From Snodgrassella alvi SCGC AB-598-O02 (lineage in GTDB: Bacteria > Pseudomonadota > Gammaproteobacteria > Burkholderiales > Neisseriaceae), in NCBI GenBank assembly GCA_000725195.1, contig JAIL01000259.1:62001-126000 (forward strand): DNA of 64,000 bases, in the 5' to 3' direction. Below the pieces are notes generated by a model, which ran no database searches, was not told the DNA's origin, and saw only the letters and a list, made by a program, of their open reading frames with translations. The position numbers and the translations under genes were made by a program. Each line of letters opens with the position of its first letter. Positions within the stretch are counted from its first letter, which is position 1. This document shows, one piece after another, positions 41,011 through 51,312 of the stretch.

Positions 41011-41532
41011 AAGTCCACCTTCTCCACAAAGAACGGAGAATAGTGTGCGCTTGTATGGTATAAATTCCTGTCTATATTTATATTTATTTGAAAATAAATG
41101 ATAATTTTGGTTTTTTGTTAACGACAATGAAGTATTTTTTTATAATTTAAATGTAAATTTTGTTGCTATGTAAAAGAGCATCTATTAGCGCTAAATATTA
41201 TTTTGACATAATATTTAGCTATGGATTTGCTATACAAATATACAGGACATTGGTATATATTCGTTTATATAGAAACAAAATATATATACTCATAAATTAA
41301 TATTAGACTTATGTTTATGAATAAAGCCAAAATAAAACATCGTCCAGCAATAATGTAAAGACTATTTCAAAGTTAATATATATATTGATTTAGCATACTT
41401 AAAAATAAATAGTTGATAATTTTTTAGCTATTTTTCGATCTCAAAAGCTAAATTAGATTGATAGTGATAATCTTCTTTATTAAACTGCAAGATAGCGGTA
41501 AAAAATGTCTCATTCAAACCACATATAACTTC
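41011..41532 (-). other. Regulatory region of aspT-aspD
   Basis: No gene. It must hold the aspT promoter. A long inverted repeat at 41190-41219 is listed separately. No terminator of the patatin gene is clear. Confidence 0.55.
41190..41219. promoter_or_regulatory. 11-bp inverted repeat upstream of aspT
   Basis: GCTAAATATTA and TAATATTTAGC are perfect inverted arms separated by TTTTGACA. The dyad lies about 195 bases before the aspT start and is a candidate operator. The arms are AT-rich, so the evidence is moderate. Confidence 0.4.
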
Positions 41533-43101
41533 TCAACGCCCGATGGGAACCGATTCAACATTAATAAAATTAACAAATGATTTAGTATTGTCGTGAAGAG
41601 TTTGTACCGCTTCAAGTTCTTGACCGATCTGCTCACGATTATTTACCTCTTCAGTATTGTCAACTATTTCTTGATCTGAGCTAACCATATTCGATTCATC
41701 CTTATTCTCTTTTTTGACACCTATATCATGAATCAGACGTTGGTATTCTTTGGACTGCTTTAATAGAATCTTAGCGGCCTTGCGCAAATTATTTACTTCA
41801 TTTCGAGCTAGATAGAATGTAGTCGGTATGTGAATCACTTGATCTCTTAAAGGAGAGTTAGGTAGATCAAGCAAATTAATACTGATGTAATAAACTAAAG
41901 GCGTTTCTGCAGTGCGATTACTGTTCCACCAGTCAACATATTTCTGAAACTGCCGTTGAGTATCTTCTGAATATTTATCAATAGGAATATTAGTTAATGC
42001 CCGGGCAACAGCAGCAGTGCCGGGCACATTAGCACTACTATCTATTTCATTGCGGCGTAAAGTCTGAGCATTGACATTAATAATAATAATTTTATTTATT
42101 CGGGCTTGTTCTAGCCGATCATATAAAGTTTTATTACTGTACAATTCACTGGCATCAAGTAAACTGCGTAAGCCCAGATTATCGGTCAAACCACCATCCA
42201 AAAGATGAATATAAGGCCGCTTTTGACTGTCCTGATATTGTTTTAAATTAGCGCGGTAGGCAGCACGGGTTTTAGCACGAAATTCCGAAGTCCCAGCCAC
42301 TTCAGAACCATTATTATCCAGTAAATTATCAGGCAACTGATAATGGCAATTGCCACCATTATTATTCAGGGTAATGGGTGAAAAAACCAATGGCACCGCA
42401 CTGGAAGAAGCCACAGCACGTGAAATAGGTAAGCTGGTTAAATCCAGACATAATAAATCAAAATATTCCTGCGTAAAATCCAATCGGCTGCCTAAACTCA
42501 TATCAGTAGCGCTAATGACGACAAAAGGTCCTTTTCTGCGCTCAGCCAAATCTGCATAAGTTGCTCCTTTATATAAATGCAAATCAAACTGTTCTTGAAG
42601 TAAATCTCCGCGACCAAATTCTGGTGAGGCAAGCCTTGACCAATTGGCCATCGAAAATACCTGACCAACCATCATCTTCTGCAAATTCAAATTGAGAAAA
42701 TTTTGCTTGAATAAAGGTACTGTTTCTTCTCCATGTAAGCCAAAATAGGTCGCCAGCACCGATCCTCCTGAAATACCGTAGACTACATCTACAGTATTAA
42801 GCAAGCTGACCGCTTTACCATCAACTTTGATTTGCTGATTTTTTAATGCTTCCAGAACACCATAGCCGAAAGCAGCTGCTCGTGTGCCGCCACCGGAAAA
42901 CATGACAATTCCAATTACGTTATCACGTTTTTCTGGTGCCCTGTTTAATAATGCATTTTGCAGCCGATAGCCTTTAGTGGTGTCAACATGATCTATAGTG
43001 GCAATTGGCTGATACAAAAAAGTTGAACAGGCACTTGTAGTCAATACAGCAAGCAGTAGAACGAACCGATAGACAGAATTGACCGAAAAAACACCACGCA
43101 T
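41533..43101 (-). CDS. Patatin-like phospholipase lipoprotein
   Basis: Secreted lipoprotein of 522 residues with a patatin fold. The signal peptide ends in the lipobox TSAC with Cys 25. The oxyanion segment FSGGGTRAAAFGYGVLEAL starts near 68, the nucleophile Ser lies in YGISGGSVLA near 112, and the catalytic Asp in LLDGGLTDNLGL near 275. So an active lipid acyl-hydrolase in the outer membrane or periplasm is predicted. A polar, acidic tail (about 450-522) follows the domain. It lies 112 bases after the efflux operon on the same strand; co-transcription is possible. Confidence 0.88.
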   Translation of the reverse strand: MRGVFSVNSVYRFVLLLAVLTTSACSTFLYQPIATIDHVDTTKGYRLQNALLNRAPEKRDNVIGIVMFSGGGTRAAAFGYGVLEALKNQQIKVDGKAVSLLNTVDVVYGISGGSVLATYFGLHGEETVPLFKQNFLNLNLQKMMVGQVFSMANWSRLASPEFGRGDLLQEQFDLHLYKGATYADLAERRKGPFVVISATDMSLGSRLDFTQEYFDLLCLDLTSLPISRAVASSSAVPLVFSPITLNNNGGNCHYQLPDNLLDNNGSEVAGTSEFRAKTRAAYRANLKQYQDSQKRPYIHLLDGGLTDNLGLRSLLDASELYSNKTLYDRLEQARINKIIIINVNAQTLRRNEIDSSANVPGTAAVARALTNIPIDKYSEDTQRQFQKYVDWWNSNRTAETPLVYYISINLLDLPNSPLRDQVIHIPTTFYLARNEVNNLRKAAKILLKQSKEYQRLIHDIGVKKENKDESNMVSSDQEIVDNTEEVNNREQIGQELEAVQTLHDNTKSFVNFINVESVPIGR

Positions 43102-43213
43102 GCTTGCTCCTAAATTGAAACCAGTTATTGCTAAAGTACACTTACAAAGATAACAGATTGGTAACTTTAAATATATTTGTCTAAGCCCTTAAGCTTACCA
43201 TTAAATTAATTAT

Positions 43214-44704
43214 TCATTCTTCAATTTGGTCTTTCAACCAGCCTCCACCTAAAGCTTTATACAATTTTATTAAATTTTGTGCCTCTGCTAACCTGCCCTG
43301 CACTTGTTGATCATTTAAATTTTCTGCATTCAAACGTGCTCTCAAAGTACGATCCAGTGTCATATTTCCATAACGGAACAATTTCTCTGCCGCATTTGCC
43401 TGTCGATTAGCTTCACGCTGTGCTGTATTCATAAGTGAATTTTGCCTATTTAAGCTATATTGCAATTGATAAGCACTATCCACTTCTGCTAAAGCTTTTA
43501 AAATACTCTGATCATAGCCGGCAATTGCACTTTGTAAACGCGCATCGGCCATTTCAATATTATGTTTAATCCGTCCTGCGGTAAAAATAGGCAAGCTGAC
43601 ACCGAAATCAATCAAACCACCCACTGTTTTTAAATGCGATAGATCACTATCGAGCTTCACCCTGCCTGTTTGCCACAAAAAATTAATATCAAAACGTGGT
43701 AAACGATCCGCTTTGGCACTGGCTAGATTCGCACTCATCGCCTTAACTTGATTTTCTAATGTGCGTATATCCGGCCGACGGGTGATAACATCCAGTGGTA
43801 TTTGCCCAGCCGGTGCAGCTGGCAAATGTTGCAGAATATCAATGCCTGCGGACGGAACACTAAATCCTTGTGGAGTTTGACCAGTTAATACCGCTAAATT
43901 ACGTTGATAAGCATCGGCCTGAGCCTGATAGGTTGCAATCTGAGCTTGCAATGCTGCTAAACTGGATGCCACATCCCTGACATCGTAGGCAGTTGCTTGA
44001 CCGGCTTTAAATCTGCCTTCTGTATAGCGTTGTAAATGTTTCAGAGTAGCTACACTTTGCTGTCCAATTTTTACACGCTGCTGCATAGCACGCATTTTCA
44101 GATAATTATCAGCAATATCACTGCTTAACATCATCTGCGCCCCGTGCCATTGCTCATTAACACTCAAACTAAGATAGCGTGCCGCCTCGGCATCGCTACG
44201 TTTACCGCCAAATACATCTGGCTCCCAACTGGCAGCAAATCCCAATTGTATATTATTACCTTTCCAATGCTGACGGTTATCACCTAAAGAAGATCCAGCT
44301 GAATTCAGTACCTCTCGGACATTACCAACGCCCGGTACATTCATATCTTTTAGAGGATTATCATTATTAAGGCGATGCACTGACCCTTCCACATCTGCCC
44401 AAACCTGCGGGCCCAGATTAGATTCAGCTAACGCAGCGCCGGCACGTGCTGCATTCATGTTGGCTTTCATCATTGCCAGATCACGATTATTTTTCAAACC
44501 GGTTTCGATCAATTCTTGCAAAACCGAATCAGACCAGTTTTGCCACCATCTGCTGATGTCAGCCATTGTTCTGGCATTTCTTGTACGATCAAATTGTTGT
44601 GGTACTGATACAGTTGAATCAACCTTAATATCTGTAGTGCTACATCCGGTCATTAAAGCTAGACTTATCAATACAGGCAACCATTTTTTTTGCATTACTT
44701 CCAT
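43214..44704 (-). CDS. NodT/OprM-family outer-membrane efflux lipoprotein
   Basis: Outer-membrane channel of a tripartite exporter, about 496 residues from ATG 44704. ATG 44695 is an equal alternative; a longer frame from 44788 would overlap the preceding gene by 62 bases and hide the signal peptide. The lipobox is ALMTGC. The two repeated efflux domains with long coiled coils are seen: NNRDLAMMKANMNAARAGAALAE and RPDIRTLENQVKAMSANLASAK. It is the last gene of the exporter operon behind the HlyD adaptor and ABC parts, so it should be their outer-membrane exit. Confidence 0.9.
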   Translation of the reverse strand: MEVMQKKWLPVLISLALMTGCSTTDIKVDSTVSVPQQFDRTRNARTMADISRWWQNWSDSVLQELIETGLKNNRDLAMMKANMNAARAGAALAESNLGPQVWADVEGSVHRLNNDNPLKDMNVPGVGNVREVLNSAGSSLGDNRQHWKGNNIQLGFAASWEPDVFGGKRSDAEAARYLSLSVNEQWHGAQMMLSSDIADNYLKMRAMQQRVKIGQQSVATLKHLQRYTEGRFKAGQATAYDVRDVASSLAALQAQIATYQAQADAYQRNLAVLTGQTPQGFSVPSAGIDILQHLPAAPAGQIPLDVITRRPDIRTLENQVKAMSANLASAKADRLPRFDINFLWQTGRVKLDSDLSHLKTVGGLIDFGVSLPIFTAGRIKHNIEMADARLQSAIAGYDQSILKALAEVDSAYQLQYSLNRQNSLMNTAQREANRQANAAEKLFRYGNMTLDRTLRARLNAENLNDQQVQGRLAEAQNLIKLYKALGGGWLKDQIEE

Positions 44705-44726
44705 TCCTGTTAACCTTTTTAACCAT

Positions 44727-45854
44727 TTATGAATGTTGCGCCAACATAGTGCGAAAGCGGGATAATGCCAGCGCAAGAAATAGCGCACCAGCTACGGTCA
44801 TCATTAATATTTTTGGCCAAACTGTATGAAAGCCCGCATCCCGAAATAAGACATCCTGACTAAACTGCGTAAATTGTGTTTCCGGAGATAACCAAGTTAT
44901 ATACTGAAAAAATTCCGGCATACTTTCCAACGGTGATTCAGCGCCGGATAATAAGCGCATCACCACATAAATAGGCAGAGAAAGTAGGCCAAACTGAGGC
45001 ATCGTTGGTGCCAGAGTTGCCAGCCATATCCCTAATGAAGACACCGAAAACAAATAGATAACCATTCCCAGAGTGAATAATGGTATAGAGCCATTAATTG
45101 GCACATTAAGCCAGTAATGTACGACCAGCCATAATGACAGCAAAGCCGCTATAGCAATCACAGCACCATTAGTTAAAATTTTAGCCATAACGATTTCACT
45201 GGGTCTTACCGGCATTACCAGCAATTGCTCAATCGTGCCATGTTCACGTTCGCGTATGACAGCGGCACCAACCAAAATAATGGCCAACAAAGTTAAATTC
45301 GAAACCACACCCATGGTAGAAATATACCAATGCGACTGACCATTTGGATTAAATTGAATATTGACTACCGGTGTTACCGGACTTAATGCATTAGCGCCTG
45401 GCTTGTGCAAAAATTCGCTCGCTTTACCCTGAATAATTTGCGTCAGGTAATTAATACCGATACCCGCTTGCGTTACCGAAGTAGCATCAGCCAGCACCTG
45501 TACTGAGGGAGAACGTCCGGCCAACACATCGCGTTCAAAATGAGCAGGAATATCCAGAACAAAGACATAATCACCTTTATCCATGGCTTTATCTACATCT
45601 TCACGCTGTATTTCCACCGGTTTTTGAAAATAAGGCGGTAATAGCGCATCGCGTATCTGGTAAGACAAAATACTGTGATCGGCATCCAGTATCGCTACTG
45701 ATGCATGCCTCACTTCGGTGGTAATACTGGTGGCTACCGAATAAATAGCTATCGAAAGCACCACCACCATCAGCCCCATTAAGACCAAATCACTTAGCAG
45801 ACTTTTTAATTCCTTGATTCCCAATACCCATACATTCTTAAACCAGCGTAGCAT
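44727..45854 (-). CDS. ABC-2 type permease (YhhJ-like)
   Basis: Inner-membrane permease of 375 residues. One membrane segment near 22-46 is followed by a large periplasmic domain (about 50-175) and five C-terminal segments, the ABC2_membrane_3 layout. The conserved EREHGTIEQLLVMPVRPSEIV motif is near 202. Its start abuts the rbbA-like stop with no gap. The set HlyD adaptor, RbbA, this permease matches E. coli yhiI-rbbA-yhhJ, whose substrate is not firmly known. Confidence 0.9.
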   Translation of the reverse strand: MLRWFKNVWVLGIKELKSLLSDLVLMGLMVVVLSIAIYSVATSITTEVRHASVAILDADHSILSYQIRDALLPPYFQKPVEIQREDVDKAMDKGDYVFVLDIPAHFERDVLAGRSPSVQVLADATSVTQAGIGINYLTQIIQGKASEFLHKPGANALSPVTPVVNIQFNPNGQSHWYISTMGVVSNLTLLAIILVGAAVIREREHGTIEQLLVMPVRPSEIVMAKILTNGAVIAIAALLSLWLVVHYWLNVPINGSIPLFTLGMVIYLFSVSSLGIWLATLAPTMPQFGLLSLPIYVVMRLLSGAESPLESMPEFFQYITWLSPETQFTQFSQDVLFRDAGFHTVWPKILMMTVAGALFLALALSRFRTMLAQHS

Positions 45855-48638
45855 TTACACCTCCTGCTTCTTCAGAAAGCAGCCTGCCAGCAAAACATAA
45901 AACAAACAAAATGCCAGCAATACTAGGTAATAATTAATAAAATCTACAAAGCCCAGTCCCTTAGTGAATCCACCCAAGCTTATCAGTTGATACCATGCGG
46001 TTGGAAAACCCCAGCCAATCCAGTAATTAATCCCAGTTAACGTAGACAGTGGATAAAGTAAACCAGAGAAATTTAAAGCAGGAATTAAAGATAAAATTGC
46101 CGAACCGAAAATAGCTGCTACTTGCGATTTGACAAAACTGGAAATCAGCAAGCCAAAAGCCGTAGCAGCACAAATCAGAGCTAATGCACCAATACTCATC
46201 GCCACAAAACTTCCCTGTACCGGTACGCCCAGCACCACTACAGCTAGCCAGACTAAAATCAGATAACTTAAAAAAGACACCACTACATAGGGTATTTGCT
46301 TACCAACCAGAAATTGTCGCACTGATGCAGGAGAAGTATATAAGTTGGTAATTGATCCTATTTCACGTTCACGCACCACACCTAATGCCGTCATCATAAC
46401 CGGAATAAGCATCATGGCCATCATGATCATACCAGGGGTAATAGCATAAATACTTTTGAAATCCTGATTATAAGTATAACGCGGGGCAACACTTACTGAT
46501 GGCTGCAGAGAAACAGGTAGACCACTGGCTCGCCATTGATCAGAACCATAATTCGTTAGAATTAATAGAATAAAACTTTTAATATTTTCGGTCATAAATG
46601 GCATTGTGCCATCAACGTAAAAACCGACTTCCGGTTTATTGCCACGTAATAAATCACGACCAAAATGTGGCGGAATGTCTATCACCAACCGTGCTTTGGA
46701 AACTTTCAAAGTTTCATCAATCTCATCGGCAGTGTGTAGATTTTCTGTAAAAGTAAAATAACGCGAACCGCGGAAATATTCCACCAATGCACGACTTTCT
46801 ACCGTCTGATCTCGGTCTAGAACAGCAAACTTGACATGTTCAACATCAAAAGATACCGACCAAGCCGCCATCAGCATCAGAACTACCGGACCTAATAATG
46901 CAAAAAAAAGACGAATTTTATCGCGTAATAATTCTTTACCCTCCCTGACAGCAAAGGTCCACACCGTGCCAAACCAATAGCGTAAACTATCAGCATTATT
47001 ACTGCTTGATGCTGAAACCTCGGTATTTTCTGTATCATTGGTTTTATTTTCCGCAGTGGCATTATTTTTATCAGTACCAGCCGCTTCTTCCAGATATTCA
47101 ATAAAGGCTGTTTCTAAATCATCTGTATTTTTGTTTTCACACAGCTGCTTGGGCGTTCCAATTGCCAACACCCGACCCTGATGCATAAATGAAATACGAT
47201 CACAACGTTCCGCCTCATTCATAAAATGCGTAGATACAAAAATCGTGGTGCGATTGTCACGGGATAAATGCAACAAATGTTTCCAGAACATATCCCGAGC
47301 AATTGGATCAACGCCTGATGTTGGTTCATCCAGAATCAAAACTTCCGGGTGATGCAAACAGGCGGCCGCCAGTTGTAATCGTTGACGTATCCCTAATGGC
47401 AAATCACCCGGAGCAGTATCCCCAAAATCCACCAAGTCAAATTGCTGCAGGGATTCTTCTATTGCGGGGGATATTTGCGCATCATCCATTTGATAAAGAC
47501 GTGCTGATAACACCAAATTTTGCCGTACCGTTAACTCTTCATACAATGAGAACGATTGAGACATATAACCGATTTTCATGCGCGTTTTCATATCATTCGC
47601 ATCAACCGTATGCCCAAGTAACTTTGCCGAACCAGAACTAGCATCCAATAGTCCAGTTAACATTTTCATCGTTGTTGATTTACCACAGCCATTGGACCCC
47701 AGGAAACCGAAAATTTCCCCGCGCTGGATCGTAAAACTAACATTATTAACGGCAATAAAATCACCAAATTGTTTGGTTAAATCTTTAGCTTCGATTGCTG
47801 GAGGAGCATCTTCTTCGGCGACAAATGGCGTTAGCTGCAAAGCCCCACCCTTATCCTGCTTAGTGGGTGGTAACAATTTAACATATGCTTCTTCCAGAGT
47901 ATCAGTATGTGTATCATCCAATACTTGTTGTGTCGGCGCATTAACAATCAGACGACCATCATCCATTGCCAGCAAATATTCAAACCGTTTAGCTTCATCA
48001 AAATAGGCTGTAGCTACAATCACCGTCATATCGGGATTTTCAGCGCGTAACTCGTCAATTAAAGACCAGAATTGGCGACGAGATAATGGATCAACACCAG
48101 TAGTGGGTTCATCCAAAATTAATAATTCCGGATTGTGTACCAGAGCACAACATAGACTAAGTTTCTGTTTCATACCGCCGGAAAGCTTACCGGCTGGTCG
48201 ATCAGCAAATGGAGATAATCCGGTAGACTGTAATAATCTAGCAATACGTTGACGACGTACTGCGCCTCGCAGACCAAATAATCGTGCATGAAAGTCCACA
48301 TTTTCAGTTACCGATAAAGTCGGATAAAGATTTTGCCCCAAACCTTGTGGCATAAATGCAATACGATGACTGAGTATTTTACGGCTGGATTTTTCAGCCA
48401 TATTTCCATCAAATACCAGTACCTGACCGTGCTGAATAATCTTTACGCCAGCGATCAGCGACAGCAAAGTCGACTTACCTACGCCGTCAGGGCCAATTAG
48501 CCCCACTGTCGCGCATCTTTTTATTTGTAACGAAACATCATTTAACGCAACAGTCTGCCCGTATTTATGTGAAACTCCACGCAGATCAACAGCCCACTCA
48601 TTTTCCGAACCAGACTGCTGCCGAGATTGAGCATCCAT
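45855..48638 (-). CDS. rbbA: RbbA-type ABC transporter: two ATPase domains fused to a permease
   Basis: Fused transporter of 927 residues (E. coli RbbA is about 911). First ATPase domain (about 15-265): Walker A GPDGVGKST, signature LSGGMKQKLS. Second (about 285-520): Walker A GSNGCGKST, degenerate signature LPLGIRQRLQ, Walker B LILDEPTSGVDP. A Asn/Thr-rich linker (about 520-555) leads to a C-terminal ABC-2 permease half with EREIGSITNLYTSP near 765. The 'ribosome-associated ATPase' name comes from E. coli; the operon context here says exporter. It lies 2 bases after the HlyD gene. Confidence 0.92.
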   Translation of the reverse strand: MDAQSRQQSGSENEWAVDLRGVSHKYGQTVALNDVSLQIKRCATVGLIGPDGVGKSTLLSLIAGVKIIQHGQVLVFDGNMAEKSSRKILSHRIAFMPQGLGQNLYPTLSVTENVDFHARLFGLRGAVRRQRIARLLQSTGLSPFADRPAGKLSGGMKQKLSLCCALVHNPELLILDEPTTGVDPLSRRQFWSLIDELRAENPDMTVIVATAYFDEAKRFEYLLAMDDGRLIVNAPTQQVLDDTHTDTLEEAYVKLLPPTKQDKGGALQLTPFVAEEDAPPAIEAKDLTKQFGDFIAVNNVSFTIQRGEIFGFLGSNGCGKSTTMKMLTGLLDASSGSAKLLGHTVDANDMKTRMKIGYMSQSFSLYEELTVRQNLVLSARLYQMDDAQISPAIEESLQQFDLVDFGDTAPGDLPLGIRQRLQLAAACLHHPEVLILDEPTSGVDPIARDMFWKHLLHLSRDNRTTIFVSTHFMNEAERCDRISFMHQGRVLAIGTPKQLCENKNTDDLETAFIEYLEEAAGTDKNNATAENKTNDTENTEVSASSSNNADSLRYWFGTVWTFAVREGKELLRDKIRLFFALLGPVVLMLMAAWSVSFDVEHVKFAVLDRDQTVESRALVEYFRGSRYFTFTENLHTADEIDETLKVSKARLVIDIPPHFGRDLLRGNKPEVGFYVDGTMPFMTENIKSFILLILTNYGSDQWRASGLPVSLQPSVSVAPRYTYNQDFKSIYAITPGMIMMAMMLIPVMMTALGVVREREIGSITNLYTSPASVRQFLVGKQIPYVVVSFLSYLILVWLAVVVLGVPVQGSFVAMSIGALALICAATAFGLLISSFVKSQVAAIFGSAILSLIPALNFSGLLYPLSTLTGINYWIGWGFPTAWYQLISLGGFTKGLGFVDFINYYLVLLAFCLFYVLLAGCFLKKQEV

Positions 48639-48640
48639 AA

Positions 48641-49639
48641 TTAACTGCCTTTAGCTGCTTGAGTTACCTTCGGCAAAACCACCTGCCATTGTTTAGGCCA
48701 TTGCTTATTGTTATCGATTCGAATATAGCCATTACCAGTCATACCACCTTTAAGCAAACCACTGTAACGTAAAGCTAAATCTGCTGATATTCTTAATTTA
48801 ACCTTATACATCAGCTTTTGACGTTGATTGGAAGTTTCAACATATTTAGGGGTAAATTGTGCGTTTGCATCGATAAAATTAACTGTGGCAGGCCAGACAG
48901 CATCCATACCATCCAGAATAATTCTAGCTTCATCTCCCAGCTTTAATTTACCTATCGTATCAGTTGGTAAAAATATCGATAGCGTGACATCACTAGGATC
49001 CAGAATGGTTATTACCTTACTACCTTCGCCCAAAACATTTCCAGCTTCAGCAATTCGATATTCCACTCGACCATCTTTAGGTGCTTTAATGACCATATCA
49101 TTATTAGCTGAACTGGTTGCATCGATCTGTGCCTGAGCCTGCTTTACCGCTGCTAAAGCTTCCGAACGTGCTGCCTGAGCTGCTTTCACTCGGGCAATAG
49201 CACTATCACGCTCGGCCAATCTTCTTTTTACTTCAGGAAAAGAAACCAACTCATCTGATTTAAGACGGTTAGCGTTATCTAAATCCATTTGAGCTACTTT
49301 ATGTACCTGTTTCTGAGCAGCAATTTCAGCTTCAGCTCGGGCTACCGTTTCTTCTGCACGCTGTTTATCAGCAATGGCAGCAGCTAATCTACTGCTGGTT
49401 TGATCAGAAGATAATTCCGCTAAAACCTGATCCTTTTTAACGATATCCCCTTCATCAACCATAATGCCTGTGACTCTTCCAGCATACAAAGTTGCTACAT
49501 CCAGACGTTTAAGCTCCATCCGTCCATTGCCACCAACAAAACCATCAGGCAAATCAGCACGATTACGCATATTTACCCAGACAGCCACACCTGCTAACAA
49601 CGCTATAATCACCAAAAACAACAACCACTTTTTTTTCAT
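48641..49639 (-). CDS. HlyD-family membrane-fusion protein (YhiI-like)
   Basis: Periplasmic adaptor of 332 residues. It has an N-terminal membrane anchor (about 5-23), the biotinyl-lipoyl half AGRVTGIMVDEGDIVKKDQVLAEL near 53, a long coiled coil (about 80-170, Ala/Glu/Arg/Lys rich), the second lipoyl half IKAPKDGRVEYRIAEAGNVL near 183, and a beta-barrel domain. It is the first gene of the four-gene exporter operon and should link the ABC permeases with the outer-membrane factor. Confidence 0.92.
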   Translation of the reverse strand: MKKKWLLFLVIIALLAGVAVWVNMRNRADLPDGFVGGNGRMELKRLDVATLYAGRVTGIMVDEGDIVKKDQVLAELSSDQTSSRLAAAIADKQRAEETVARAEAEIAAQKQVHKVAQMDLDNANRLKSDELVSFPEVKRRLAERDSAIARVKAAQAARSEALAAVKQAQAQIDATSSANNDMVIKAPKDGRVEYRIAEAGNVLGEGSKVITILDPSDVTLSIFLPTDTIGKLKLGDEARIILDGMDAVWPATVNFIDANAQFTPKYVETSNQRQKLMYKVKLRISADLALRYSGLLKGGMTGNGYIRIDNNKQWPKQWQVVLPKVTQAAKGS

Positions 49640-50427
49640 AAGTCTATTCCCGATTGCAACAACAGCTCGTTAGAATGCCATTTAAAGTACTTAAAGCTTT
49701 GAAAAATTTAACACCTTACCTTCATATAAACAAACAAATAACACAAATTTACTCTAAATGTTGTAAGGAGTCCGAATTAAAAATTAATTAAAACAATCTC
49801 AAATTTAGCCCCTTATTCTTATATCTTATTTTCATAATTATTTTCTTAATCATTTGAAACTTTTAAATCAAGAACGTACTGAAATCATTCCCTACTCATA
49901 CAATTTTCAATTTCTCCCATAATGATTTGTTTACTAAATTTTTCTTAGCATACTCTAATAAATGAGCTTTAATAAGGAAAATATCTATATACATAAATTA
50001 ATATGCGAAACTGTATAAAATATATCATATGTTTATTACTATTAACCAAAATCAAAACAAACAAATATCATATTTACATTGAAAAAGTTGCTTACATTAC
50101 CAAACTAATAACAATGCAATTAAATTCTCATTTAAATTCCCTGCAAAAATGAACAGCTAATTCTTGAATTTATTGTTAGACAAAATAAAATAATCTAACT
50201 AAACAAAAAATTGCTTAAATCATAATAATAAATGTTGTCTAATCAAAATATTATCAACATCGATTAATCATTAAATAAACATTTAAATGAATCGGAAACA
50301 CTAATCTTTCATTACTTTCACTAATACAAACTGCAAATTGAATGACCTTAACAATTTCAACTAAGAATTGATATCACTTGTCATTTAGTTTTTTTTTACC
50401 GACAATCAGAACATTATTATTAAAGAA
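49640..50427. other. Long AT-rich gap with TTAGACAA/TTGTCTAA motifs
   Basis: Divergent promoter region with no gene. TTAGACAA at 50176-50183 and its reverse complement TTGTCTAA at 50235-50242 form an inverted pair about 190-250 bases before the DAHP-synthase-like gene. Related words recur before ilvB (see 51313-51702). Confidence 0.5.
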
Positions 50428-51312
50428 ATGACGACTATGATCATTGTAATGCAACGTCAGGCCAGCGAAATCGAGATAAATCAGGTAGTGCAGTTTATCC
50501 ATCAGCGTGGTTTAACAGAACATATTTCCAGAGGTAAAGAGCGTACGATCATCGGAGCAGTTGGAGATGAACGCGTATTTCAGCCTAGAGAACTGGAAGC
50601 ACTTAGCGGAGTGGAAAAAGCGATGCGCGTTGTTCAGGACTGGCGCATCATTAGCCGTGAGATACAACCCGAAAATACCGTCATTACAGTTCGCGCCTTT
50701 CCATTTGGTGCAGGTCAAACTCAATTTGTTTCCACGGTCATGCCAGATCATAAACTACCTAATAGTAACAGCATCTTTATTGACCCTTTTTACCAAAGTC
50801 CTTCGCCTTACACTATCAATCACAAGAATAGTCAGCAACAACAACTTAGCAACATGCAGCAGCAAATCAAATTGGCACACCAAAATAATAAACCGGTATG
50901 GTTGAGAATCAGAGATGTGCGACAGCTTGAACATGCATTACAAGCTGAGGCAGACATCATTTATCTTGGTGGAGAATTAATGTCTAATCAAACCTTGCTG
51001 GATGAAGTGGGCTATCTCAACGTTCCAGTAGTACTGTGTAAGGATAAACATCATCAAATCGATGATTGGCTGATCGCTGCCGAACATATTGCTTTAAAAG
51101 GTAATCACCATATCATGCTGGGTGAAGCTGGTACATTGAGTCTTGAACGAAATGCACCATATCGACTGGATATAGAAGCCATTGTTAAAGCCAAAAAAAT
51201 CACCCATCTACCTATAGTGGCTAATATTTCTCACCTTGCACATGCTTATATGGACAAATCCACCCTTCTGGCTTTAGCTAAAGCCGCCGGAGCTGATATT
51301 ATCATTCAATAA
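50428..51312 (+). CDS. Degenerate DAHP-synthase-like protein (type I-beta), probable pseudoenzyme
   Basis: Protein of 294 residues. Residues 1-90 form a complete ferredoxin-like regulatory domain of type I-beta DAHP synthases (HISRGKERTIIGAVGDERVF). The rest aligns in outline with the catalytic barrel: ADIIYLGGELMSNQTLLDEVG, IMLGEAGTLSLERNAPYRLDI, LPIVANISHLAHA. But the GPCSVE metal Cys, the KPRTSPY phosphoenolpyruvate motif and the C-terminal Glu and Asp metal ligands are absent; only the His of the DPSH equivalent is kept. Catalysis is therefore unlikely and a regulatory role is inferred. It stands before ilvBNC on the same strand, with a 390-base leader between. Confidence 0.8.
   Translation: MTTMIIVMQRQASEIEINQVVQFIHQRGLTEHISRGKERTIIGAVGDERVFQPRELEALSGVEKAMRVVQDWRIISREIQPENTVITVRAFPFGAGQTQFVSTVMPDHKLPNSNSIFIDPFYQSPSPYTINHKNSQQQQLSNMQQQIKLAHQNNKPVWLRIRDVRQLEHALQAEADIIYLGGELMSNQTLLDEVGYLNVPVVLCKDKHHQIDDWLIAAEHIALKGNHHIMLGEAGTLSLERNAPYRLDIEAIVKAKKITHLPIVANISHLAHAYMDKSTLLALAKAAGADIIIQ

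Noticed and set aside
39310..41127. Longer aspT reading frame starting at 41127
   Set aside because: The extra 39 residues are polar and unlike the family; a strong ribosome site lies just before ATG 41010.
47578..48006. 142-codon frame opposite the rbbA-like gene
   Set aside because: Antisense shadow of a well-conserved coding region, as are 31696-32118 (opposite ylqF), 54634-55047 (opposite ilvC) and 56297-56779 (opposite the transporter and smpB).
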